Source: Alentia gelatinosa
Lineage: Eukaryota > Annelida > Polychaeta > Phyllodocida > Polynoidae
Length of the DNA: 64,000 nt
Assembly: GCA_950022655.1 (NCBI GenBank)
Contig: OX465584.1
Coordinates: 47,598,723-47,662,722 of the forward strand
Reading direction: 5' to 3'
Below are positions 37,101 through 40,871 of the stretch, one piece after another (the stretch's first letter is position 1; each line of letters starts with the position of its first letter). The translations under genes and the position numbers were made by a program. The notes under the pieces were generated by a model. That model saw only the letters and a program-made list of their open reading frames with translations, did not search any database and had not been told where the DNA came from.

Positions 37101-38387
37101 ACTATGGTACATTCTTATCTAATTTAAAAAAAGTGTGCGTTACCGGCTCTACGGGTGGGGCCTGTTTCATAGTAAACCTTTTTTTTCCAAATTGCATTCT
37201 ATGTCAGCCACAGTGTCTGGAAATGCGTTTTTAATGGTTTCGTTATCAACGTTCTTTGTACCATTCTGGGGATTTATTGTCTGTGGTTGTTTCCTGCGGG
37301 AGTTCTCGTTTTGGTTTGGCATTCAGATATCAGTTTAAAAAAATATGTTGGGAGCTCCCTCGGGAAAAAAAATCGGGGTCCCGATTTACGGAAATCGGGA
37401 ATCGGGACCGCGATTTTTCCCGAGGGAGTTCCCAACATGTTTGTGGAACCATCCTAGATCTTATGCTCGTTCCCTAACCGTTTGCTAGTCAGAGGTGGGG
37501 TACCAGCCAACCTAGATTTTCCCCATTCTGCCCAATCATATGGCAAGAAATATATAATGGGGAGAGGCTAAACAATCCACAGCCTATGTGAATTCATGGA
37601 TATTTAAGTTGACATATGAACGTTGGAAAGGTGGAAGTCTGTAAACCCTGAAACAAGGGGGCGGGTTTTAATAGAAGACTGACTGACGACCATGGAGCCA
37701 GGTGAGAAATGCGAGCCACATTGACTGGTATTCAGTGGAACATGTCCTTTTATCCAAAAAGACACTATTTTGTAATACATACCATTTCATGAAAATTCTG
37801 CGGTAAAGGTTTTCCTTTTTTAGGCATGCTGTCTTCCTTTTCCTGAAAGTGTTAAAGCGTCCAAAATTATCAGGCTTCACTCTATGGCACATTTTTAATC
37901 TATTTCAAAAGAATTTGTGAATATTGCCATTTAATGTCTGAAGAGTCATGTTTAAGTGTCCCAAACTTTTGATTTTGTAAAAGCTGGTAATAGGTATTCA
38001 AAAAAATTCAATATGTGTAGCATTAAATGCCTTTAAAAACAGATCTATGCGCTTGCAGTTTCTTCTGACATACTATCAATGTAAATCTGGGGGAAATAAT
38101 TTTGTATTCATTTACCATTTTCTGGTTGGAAAGATGTGCCGAAATAAACAGTTCGAGCTACAGTAAATAAAAACAACAGCAAAAAAGAAATTACTTACCA
38201 TTTTCTGTGATTTTTTACTTGGAGACTTCTTAAAATAATTAAGGATAGTGTTCTTCGGTTTTCTTTTGCTTGATAAACATGGTCTCTTTTGTGAAGCTTT
38301 GGCGCCGTTTTCCGGTTGGGAATCCTCCTCGCCGGTCTTTTCTTTATCTTGGCCACTTTCTGGATTGGCTGACGCCATGCCATACAA
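73..38387 (-). CDS. OGFR: OGFR-like gene, 10 coding exons (whole-gene entry)
   Basis: Joined exons (high to low): 38387-38199, 37842-37783, 37062-37003, 34675-34598, 33863-33762, 32955-32883, 17677-17599, 17200-17134, 2457-2309, 304-73. They total 1089 nt, or 362 residues plus stop, and every intron has GT..AG ends in matching phase. Residues ~130-362 match the OGFr N-terminal domain: a WMRF..RDTAEYR segment, a LFYTNKIP segment, HHGYIQWLFPIRE, YEMMLDFYGMRL and LRITRILKSLGELG. In vertebrates OGFR is a nuclear-envelope-associated receptor for met-enkephalin that restrains cell proliferation; that ligand role cannot be assumed here. The protein stops soon after the conserved domain and lacks the long repeat-rich tail of human OGFR. 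Residues 1-130 are low-complexity and Lys/Ser-rich, with a PIP-box-like motif. The two largest introns are about 14.7 and 15.2 kb. A gene-family call is near certain; strict orthology to vertebrate OGFR rather than OGFRL1 is not. Confidence 0.9.
352..519. mobile_element. Foldback (MITE-like) element, copy A
   Basis: A long near-palindrome. The left end reads TATTACCATGATTTTGATCT and the right end AGATCGAAATCATGGTAATG. Inside, a second pair of arms contains GTAGTTGACGC and GTGTCAACTAC. The centre reads CCGGGCGACAGCGAGG. There is no coding capacity. It shares its layout with copies B, C, D and E. Confidence 0.7.
943..1057. mobile_element. Foldback element, second type
   Basis: Inverted arms GATCCGTGGCCGATAAAAAT and TATTTTCAGTGGCTATGGATC enclose an inner pair around AATCTCATGAGGC and GAGTGAGATTACG. 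The centre, TCATGAGGCAAAGCCGAGTGA, is shared (one base different, other strand) with the element at 24062-24205, while the arms differ. Confidence 0.55.
1951..2092. mobile_element. Foldback (MITE-like) element, copy B
   Basis: Arms CGTGATTTTGATCTGCGTG and CGCAGATCGAAATCATGG, inner arms CTCCTCGTAGTTGACACTAC and GTCTACTACGCGGAG, centre around CCTCGCATTCACTCGG. It is noncoding. Confidence 0.7.
2309..2457 (-). CDS. OGFR: OGFR-like exon 9
   Basis: 149 nt, acceptor GCCAG preceding GCAATAAAG, donor GTGAGT, ending in phase 2. It encodes AYEMMLDFYGMRLKDRTTG and NWKDRYRNLR, matching the helical centre of the OGFr domain. It lies 14.7 kb from exon 8, across an intron holding the composite satellite block. 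A 39-bp direct repeat in the intron ends only a few bases from its donor. Confidence 0.93.
4490..4655 (-). mobile_element. SINE fragment (body and tail)
   Basis: Matches, in reverse orientation, the body of the tRNA-derived SINE seen complete at 24817-25174: blocks resembling CTCACCCCTACACATT and TTTTACTTCCCACACC. It lacks the tRNA-like head. Confidence 0.55.
4650..4905 (+). repeat. Interspersed repeat X (about 260 bp)
   Basis: Shared blocks: GGAAATATTTTTCATGTGG, TTTACTGCCTC, GAGAAAACATGG, then AATGAGGC and a closing GATTTCCATGGAAAAGTGG. The same order of blocks recurs near 13262, 23210, 33065, 35190, 40195 and 41108. It is noncoding and I do not recognise the family. Confidence 0.6.
5114..5127 (+). 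promoter_or_regulatory. DR1-type nuclear-receptor half-site pair
   Basis: AGGGTCAAAGGTCA: two AGGTCA-like half-sites spaced by one base, the layout bound by HNF4, COUP-TF and RXR dimers. It lies in an OGFR-like intron. Chance occurrence in 64 kb is possible. Confidence 0.3.
5938..6282. mobile_element. Foldback (MITE-like) element, copy C, with long tail
   Basis: Arms GTCTGGTTTCAGATAC and ATCTGAAACCAGTC. Inner arms GTATGCTCCGAGGAG and CTCCGAGGAGCATAC. The centre AATATCCGAGCGTACGCGAG and its complement form a perfect palindrome. A second segment follows, bounded by TATTATCCACC and its inverse GGTGGATAATA, so the whole looks like a composite two-hairpin element. Confidence 0.7.
7136..7232. mobile_element. 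Pogo/Tigger-like terminal inverted repeat pair
   Basis: CAGTAGACTCCCACTATTAC at the left and an inverted, shorter CAGTACTGGGAGTAG at the right, with an inner pair ACGACCATTATAGG and CAGTGGTCGTATTGG. The terminal motif resembles pogo/Tigger ends from known families. There is no transposase. Confidence 0.45.
9287..10760. repeat. 24-bp minisatellite, about 60 units
   Basis: The unit resembles CACCGTACGGCCCGGTGTACATCA, shown here only as its halves CACCGTACGGCC and CGGTGTACATCA. Because 24 is a multiple of three and stops are rare, several frames on both strands stay open (up to 324 codons on plus). One plus frame reads as Tyr/Pro/Gly-rich octapeptides (PYGPVYIT) and a minus frame as MYTGPYGV. 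The array starts sharply after a GC-rich leader (9060-9286) and decays rightwards. Homogeneity declines and point-mutation stops (for example about 9580) argue against a maintained protein. It lies in OGFR-like intron 8. Confidence 0.9.
10761..11430. repeat. Degenerate 19/24-bp repeat block
   Basis: Continues from the 24-bp array with diverged units. Three copies of a 19-bp unit (TCCACAGCCTGGCCCATGG) occur near 11220-11280, then 24-bp units such as AGGCCCATGGCTTGG occur to 11415. The open frames here are by-products of the repeat. Confidence 0.8.
11500..12010. repeat. Purine-rich GGCA/GACA simple repeat block
   Basis: Imperfect runs of AGGCAGGCAG and GACAGACAGAGAGG with few pyrimidines on the plus strand. 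There is strong strand asymmetry across about 500 bp. No gene is supported; the long minus-strand open frame (Leu/Pro/Cys-rich) is low-complexity. Confidence 0.8.
12120..12850. repeat. 54-bp minisatellite carrying CRE palindromes
   Basis: Units are spaced 54 bp (TGATGTCA at 12160; TGACGTC at 12214; TGACGTCA at 12268 and 12322), later with longer and variable spacing. Each unit includes GTAATGACGTCACAT then GAGTGGGCAGGTAG. Four perfect TGACGTCA palindromes occur at 12268, 12322, 12618 and 12813. Confidence 0.88.
13262..13515 (+). repeat. Interspersed repeat X
   Basis: Same block order as the copy at 4650, here including GGAGGTTCAAACCACTG and TTTATTGGTGTAAGTTAGGC, ending with TTTCCAAGGAAAAGTGGAAA. 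Confidence 0.6.
13548..13858. mobile_element. Foldback element, copy D
   Basis: Arms GACTGGGTTCAGATAC and TATCTGAAACCAGTC, inner arms CCGTATGCTCC and GGAGCATACAG. The centre is shortened compared with copy C. It is followed by the same second segment ending TTGTATTAGGTGGATAAC. Confidence 0.65.
14310..14640 (-). mobile_element. tRNA-derived SINE, tail and body, reverse
   Basis: Starts with GTTTGTTTGTTTG and TTTTACGTCC (tail), a T-run, GTCAACCATTATAGGTCC, then the body block TTACCGAGGTGAGAG through GTAAATTTACCACTGC. The tRNA-like head is missing. Confidence 0.65.
15618..15995. mobile_element. Foldback element, copy E
   Basis: Arms TATTACCTTATTCTTGATCTG and, at the right, CTAGAACAAGGTAATATTG. 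Inner arms GTTGACCGCAG and AGCGTCAACTACG surround CCAAGCAAATGCGAGG. The second segment ends in CATTAGGTGGATGATAAC. Confidence 0.6.
16316..16430. promoter_or_regulatory. GC-rich patch with DR1-like and CTCF-like motifs
   Basis: GGGTCAGAGGTCA (16316-16328) is DR1-like. GCCCACTAGCGGCC (16347-16360) and GCCACCAGGGGTCGC (16416-16430) resemble the bilaterian CTCF core. This comes from motif inspection only. Confidence 0.25.
17134..17200 (-). CDS. OGFR: OGFR-like exon 8
   Basis: 67 nt, acceptor CTCAG and donor GTAAGG, ending in phase 0. It encodes LFPIREEGMN and LQLHEAE. With the split Trp from exon 7 this gives the canonical Trp-Leu-Phe-Pro-hydrophobic-Arg-Glu motif. Confidence 0.93.
17599..17677 (-). 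CDS. OGFR: OGFR-like exon 7
   Basis: 79 nt, entered in phase 1 and left in phase 2 (acceptor AACAG, donor GTATGT). It encodes NDWYGDYDRLEQHHGYIQW, the family's hallmark His-x-Tyr-Ile-Gln-Trp block. The final Trp codon is split with exon 8. Confidence 0.93.
17762..18095 (-). mobile_element. tRNA-derived SINE, reverse, near OGFR exon 7
   Basis: Starts TTTGTTTGTTTGATTTAACG and contains GAGGTGAGAGTTCTTTTAC, AGTAAATCTACCACTGC and CAACCTTGGGAATATG-like remnants of the tRNA-like head, then CCAGTGCTCTT. It lies 85 bp from exon 7, upstream of its acceptor. Confidence 0.7.
18105..18120 (-). promoter_or_regulatory. CTCF-like motif
   Basis: Reverse strand reads TCACCAGGTGGCGCCA, a close fit to the bilaterian CTCF core. 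It is unsupported by any other evidence. Confidence 0.3.
18121..24060 (-). other. Quiet part of OGFR-like intron 6
   Basis: AT-rich intron sequence with no gene recognised. It contains GATGCCTCAAGGCATC palindromes (near 21361 and 23394), repeat X fragments (22540-22600, 23210-23335) and a SINE tail fragment (23336-23390). The frames at 20236-20535 and 22103-22342 have no domain or splice support. Confidence 0.5.
24062..24205. mobile_element. Foldback element, second type
   Basis: Arms GTTTTAATCTTTGCCACCGC and ACGGTGGGTAAGATTAAAAC. Inner arms TGGAGTTTTGACTCCGG and GCCAAACTCCAG. The centre CACTCGGCTTCGCCTCATGA matches (inverse) the centre of the element at 943-1057 although the arms differ. 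Confidence 0.65.
24590..24740 (-). mobile_element. SINE body fragment, reverse
   Basis: Body block from TTTACCGAGGTGAGAG to GGCTGCAGTGGGACC, ending near CAACAAAGTCC. It lies in inverted orientation close to the complete copy that starts at 24817, so the pair can form a strong hairpin in RNA. Confidence 0.7.
24817..25174 (+). mobile_element. Full-length tRNA-derived SINE with target-site duplication
   Basis: Flanked by a 12-bp direct repeat ATCTTTGAGAGT (24805-24816 and 25175-25186). It begins with a 115-bp leader (GGTCTGCTGGGG...), then a tRNA-like module with an A-box TTAGCTCAGTGG, the body (CCAATCCTTCTCATACC), and an A/C-rich tail CAAACCAAACAAACAAACAA. The same leader start occurs in the copy at 40570-40871. 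Confidence 0.85.
25187..27470 (-). other. OGFR-like intron 6, middle
   Basis: Contains a SINE tail fragment (25600-25650) and a GC-rich patch (26680-26870) with a CTCF-like motif on the minus strand at about 26807-26824 (CCACTAGGAGGCGC). No gene is recognised; the open frames overlapping the GC-rich patch lack domains and are not counted. Confidence 0.5.
27480..28100 (-). mobile_element. Older LINE remnant, 3' half of the split reverse transcriptase
   Basis: Minus strand encodes, with stops, a reverse-transcriptase segment: HQKVNLY, then AFGGPQGSVLGP, YINDLPKY and LYADHTT (the catalytic YADD box has become YADH). The reading frame joins precisely to the fragment at 31432-31830, showing that the younger LINE split this copy. 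Confidence 0.8.
28101..31431 (-). mobile_element. Younger CR1/Jockey-like LINE inserted in the older LINE
   Basis: Ends in an A-tract of about 33 (T-run 28101-28133 on plus). It carries an endonuclease region and a reverse transcriptase region in one frame, broken by a single TGA. The start lies just before the endonuclease, so ORF1 and the 5' UTR are missing. The insert splits a reverse-transcriptase codon series in an older element. An AATAGACA-like 8-bp duplication and a 19-bp tandem repeat (31413-31431 and 31432-31450) mark the junctions. Confidence 0.88.
28534..30609 (-). pseudogene. LINE ORF2, reverse transcriptase part
   Basis: About 690 codons in frame with the endonuclease. Motifs in order: WMTPEIRSLMRDRNKL linker, PGKTSGLDHI, NWRPISLLPTPGK, EQYGFRKKRGT, IYIDLRKAFDSVHH (catalytic Asp), FGVPQGSVLGPLLF, LLYADDLIIYSS (catalytic YADD), and a thumb/C-terminal region. 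All catalytic residues are present, so this is a young copy. It ends in a normal stop about 400 bp before the A-tail (3' UTR 28134-28533). Confidence 0.92.
30610..31452 (-). pseudogene. LINE ORF2, APE-type endonuclease part
   Basis: 280 codons ending at a TGA (30612-30610). Endonuclease motifs: HLNCQSLCNK near the start, FSETWLND, ILGDYNIN and the C-terminal SDHLPVFAF block, in the order of the APE domain of Jockey/CR1-type LINEs. The first 14 or so codons (including DSYLSNN) derive from the target, not from the LINE. Reading continues in the same frame into the reverse transcriptase, so the stop is one base change in an otherwise open ORF2. Confidence 0.88.
31432..31830 (-). mobile_element. 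Older LINE remnant, 5' half of the split reverse transcriptase
   Basis: Minus strand shows NLRPISLLPLPGKL-like and then TFLDFKKAFDTVSHNILL, ending CSWFDSYLSN at the insertion point. Several stops are present. It belongs to the same superclade as the younger LINE but is a different lineage. Confidence 0.8.
31831..32882 (-). other. OGFR-like intron 6, right end
   Basis: Plain AT-rich sequence. A GGAA/GGAGG purine run lies at 32640-32700. A CTCF-like motif lies on the minus strand at about 32811-32825 (ACCACGAGGTGGCAG), about 60 bp from exon 6. No gene is recognised. Confidence 0.45.
32883..32955 (-). CDS. OGFR: OGFR-like exon 6
   Basis: 73 nt from a TTTCAG acceptor to a GTAGGT donor, ending in phase 1. 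It encodes a lysine-rich segment followed by LFYTNKIPSRPR, which matches the Leu-x-Phe-Tyr-x-Asn-x-Ile segment of the OGFr domain. Phase agrees with exon 7, about 15.2 kb away. Confidence 0.85.
33065..33480 (+). repeat. Interspersed repeat X, long copy
   Basis: Begins GGATGTCAGCTGGGGTCAGG, an element start shared with the other copies, then AATATTTTTTATGTGG, AAGAAAACAGGG, CATTATTTTCCATGGAATGG and GTGTGAATGAGGCCCAAT. It sits in the intron next to OGFR exon 5. Confidence 0.65.
33762..33863 (-). CDS. OGFR: OGFR-like exon 5, start of conserved domain
   Basis: 34 codons, phase 0-0, acceptor CTCAG and donor GTGAGC. The peptide includes GRGWMRFSERDTAEYR and ends LGYP. This matches the start of the OGFr domain, where human OGFR has a Trp-Arg..Asp-Met..Tyr-Arg..Tyr-Pro pattern. 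Confidence 0.85.
34598..34675 (-). CDS. OGFR: OGFR-like exon 4, Gly/Pro/Ser linker
   Basis: A 26-codon phase 0-0 stretch from a GGTCAG acceptor to a GTAGAA donor. The peptide starts SDGSSGEEAD and is rich in Pro, Gly and Ser. It is more GC-rich than its surroundings and has no stop. It has no recognisable domain, so the call rests on splice sites, phase and position between exons 3 and 5; it could be a cassette exon. Confidence 0.5.
34676..37002 (-). other. OGFR-like intron 3
   Basis: Holds repeat X (35190-35390). It also has an inverted pair of GAGAACTCGGCAGCG (35697) and CTGCCGAGTTCTCC (36282) blocks bounding about 600 bp that may be a decayed DNA transposon, and a TTCGTTATAACAAAG palindrome near 35827. 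No gene is recognised. Confidence 0.45.
35190..35390 (+). repeat. Interspersed repeat X
   Basis: Carries GGGGAAGTTCGAACCACTG, the best match to a pol III B-box in this family, followed by TTGGCGTGAATGAGGC and GGATTTCCATAGGAAAGTGG. Confidence 0.6.
37003..37062 (-). CDS. OGFR: OGFR-like exon 3 (duplicated 60-nt exon, copy B)
   Basis: Second copy of the 20-residue phase 0-0 exon, starting EKEDDIPKKG and ending FHEM, with the same acceptor context and the same GTATGT donor as exon 2. Exon 2 and exon 3 can be included together, singly or neither without shifting the frame. Sequence alone cannot say which form is made. Confidence 0.7.
37343..37440. repeat. 98-bp perfect-ended hairpin
   Basis: ATGTTGGGAGCTCCCTCGGG at the left pairs with CCCGAGGGAGTTCCCAACAT at the right, with inner arms AATCGGGGTCCCGAT and ATCGGGACCGCGATT. 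It lies between duplicated exons 3 and 2 in OGFR-like intron 2. Confidence 0.8.
37783..37842 (-). CDS. OGFR: OGFR-like exon 2 (duplicated 60-nt exon, copy A)
   Basis: A 20-residue exon in phase 0-0 between a CAG acceptor and a GTATGT donor. It starts EKEDSMPKKG and ends FHEM. It is 16/20 identical to the next exon, and the flanking intron sequence on both sides is also similar, so it arose by a genomic duplication of about 250 bp. I recognise no function for the peptide; it is a linker outside the OGFr domain. Confidence 0.7.
38199..38387 (-). CDS. OGFR: OGFR-like exon 1, start and basic N-terminus
   Basis: This exon encodes 63 residues if the first ATG (38385-38387) is used, or 60 from the second ATG at 38376-38378. 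The second ATG has G at +4 and is the likelier initiator. It ends in phase 0 before a consensus GTAAGT donor (38198-38193). The product is acidic at first, then very basic, and contains KNTILNYFKKS at about residues 46-56. That stretch resembles a PCNA-interacting (PIP) box with the hydrophobic and aromatic pair in place but no leading glutamine. It also resembles a nuclear localisation region (KRKPK). Vertebrate OGFR has an acidic N-terminus instead, so this part is lineage-specific. Confidence 0.72.
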
Positions 38388-39217
38388 CGATTATGGAGAC
38401 TTCTCAGCACACAACTAGTAGTAGTAAATAGAATTCATACATTAGTCATGAACGTTATTTACATCTACAATTTCTAAATGCATATATGTACGGTAGTATA
38501 AAAGTATGTGTGCTATTTTTATCCATAGATTCTAATCAGGGAGACAGCAGATTGTCGATAATTTCAATACAGTATATAAGATGGGGGACTCAAAAATAAC
38601 AAGGGATATATGTATTGGTAGACCTGTATGATCATTGTGTAGAGTTAGTGTAAATACATGTAGAGAATATTGAATTCTCAACTAACCTACTCGCTCAAAT
38701 ATTGACATGATTTACTGGACTCTATGAGTAGAGCCTTATCATAAAACATCACGAAATTCCATATGATTGTTTTTATGGCATGAGCTGTCTTTGAAGAATG
38801 ATATCAGGAAGTGCAGCTGAGTAATATCTGCAGCAGAAGACAATGAACGCCATGTAAACAATTGTATAAAATTGAGTGATGTTTAGATTTTATCACGTTT
38901 TTAACTTCACATGTCATCGGTGGCATGTAAATATGTTATGGCATAACTGTGGCATACAGTCACACCATGCTTAGTCTATAGAGATTAATATGAGGGGTAG
39001 GGAAAATTATAATTCGCCACGCCACCCTAGACCAACTCCTGTGAACTAGAATGGGGACTCAGCTTGGTGGGAAATATTAACTCCAGCTACCAGTCCAGCC
39101 AAATACTGGAAGCCACGCCCGGTACAGGGTTCCCACAGACTTTGAGAAATCTTTTTCCATGACTTTTCCATAACCAACTCCTGGTTTTCCAGGTTTTATA
39201 TAATGTATACATAGACA

Positions 39218-39493
39218 ATAAATCAACGGTTTTGTGGACAGATGGCCGTAAACCATGAGAGGGTTGACATGTATTAATACACAAGTGTCAGTGAGTGTAT
39301 TACCTCGCATGGTTTATAGAGGCGCCTTTCCACAAAGGGACTATTTTCCTATATAAAATGATTTTGAGGCCATATACTATGGAATGGAATCTGTATAACA
39401 TGGTTATAGTATCCGACAGTTTCTAAACCATGGGTAGTGGTTTACTGAGTCCCCATACATTTTCAAAGGATACTTTGTATATGATGGATAGGA
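39218..39493. mobile_element. Foldback element, third type
   Basis: AACGGTTTTGTGGACAGATGG and GTAAACCATG are inverted at CATGGTTTATAGAGG and CTTTCCACAAAG. A second segment follows with ATACTATGG.. and ending in CTTTGTATATGATGGATAGG. A related copy is at 50686-50885. Confidence 0.5.
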
Positions 39494-40194
39494 AAATGGA
39501 AAGGTTGCACAATTAACAGCCTCCCATTATCCCTTCAGCTGTTTGATGCATGCCACAATACAAGGCATTCAATCAGCTTGCAATTGACTTATTGCAGGTG
39601 ACACTGTGATAACTACAGGAAAAGTTTATGGCACTGTACTTGGTATCAAGGAGAGCAGAGGATGAATAATCCTGCATTTCTTACAAAATTTCATCAAACA
39701 ACAAATGGTCTGATCTCTTTCCCATATCAGCTGCATTGTTCAGGCAAATCCAAAACTCACAAGGCCAGCCAGCTGGGCCGCTGCACAGGCCAGGTGTACG
39801 GGTGAAAGGCTATTGCCAACCTGGGCTTTGCATAATGACTTGTCTAAACACCCAGTATATCTCACATCATATCTCCCTGAATATATTTAGGATATAGACT
39901 CCAATCTTTGAGTAGATGTAAATAACTTCTTTTTTCAAATAGCTTTTATTATTTTTGATTTTCCACTGTGCAGTGTGCTATGAGAGCAAATCACAGGGTC
40001 TACCTGCTATGAATGAGTATACTTGGGAGTTATCACAGCACCATTTGGAATATTATTTTCTTCATCACATGTCTATTAGCATTAACAAAAAATGGCATGG
40101 ATAAGTCATTTCAGAATTCTTTTTTGATAACTTCAGAAATTATTTCAGGTTGTAAACATATCTGACATATAAAGATAAAAGAGAATGCAGTTAG

Positions 40195-40375
40195 AACTGA
40201 AGGATGTCAGTTTGGGTAAGATGTTTGGAAATATTTTTTATGTGGAATTTACTGCCTCAGAGACACTTAGAAAGGATGAAAGTGATTCCATGGAATGAGG
40301 CCGATGGTCTGTGGGGAGGTTCAAAATACTGTTTTCTATCCATGAATGAGGCTTACTGCAAAACCCTGCTTATGA
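40195..40375 (+). repeat. Interspersed repeat X
   Basis: GGATGTCAGTTTGGG start, AATATTTTTTATGTGGAATT, CTGCCTCAGAGACAC, GGGGAGGTTCAAAATACTG and ATGAATGAGGC in family order. Confidence 0.6.
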
Positions 40376-40569
40376 GCCAATCTTTTTTAGGGATATTTGA
40401 AAGAATCCGCTTATAAATATTTGCCGAAGTCAGGGGTTGGCTTATAACCAGGATTTTTTTGAAAATGGATTAAAAAAAACAAAACAGAATAAGTACAAAT
40501 CTATAATAAAGTACCAAAAAACAGTGATATACAAATGTGAATGATTGACTGGTAGTAATTTCTCAGATA

Positions 40570-40871
40570 ACTTTGTTAATCTCACCTCTACACATTTACC
40601 GAGGTGAGACTTCTTTTACTTCCCACACCACATAGGCATGGTATGAGAAGGATTAGCCTTTGATATAGCAGTAAATCTATCACTGCTGGGGGTGAAGGAG
40701 AAAAGTGGCTGCAGTGGGACTCAAATCAACAAAGTCCAGTGCTCTTTATTACTGAGCTAACTCCCCACCCATGCTGCTGGTTGCATGCAAGCATATCCGG
40801 TCTGCACCATGAGGAGGCGATGCGACCAAGAGGGTGAACAGATTGGTAATTCCTGTCCGCCCCAGCAGACC
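40570..40871 (-). mobile_element. tRNA-derived SINE with target-site duplication, reverse
   Basis: Flanked by TCTCAGATA at 40561-40569 and 40872-40880. In reverse it reads leader (GGTCTGCTGGGGCGG), tRNA-like module (GGGGAGTTAGCTCAGTAAT), body, and stops just after the CTACACATTTACCGAGG block. It lacks the variable tail. Confidence 0.82.

Noticed and set aside
38116..38157. Possible extra 42-nt OGFR exon ending in the same residues as exon 1
   Set aside because: It has an acceptor-like TGTAG and a weak GTAAAT donor, but the implied intron is only 41 nt, too short for most animals. Exons 1 and 2 already join in phase.
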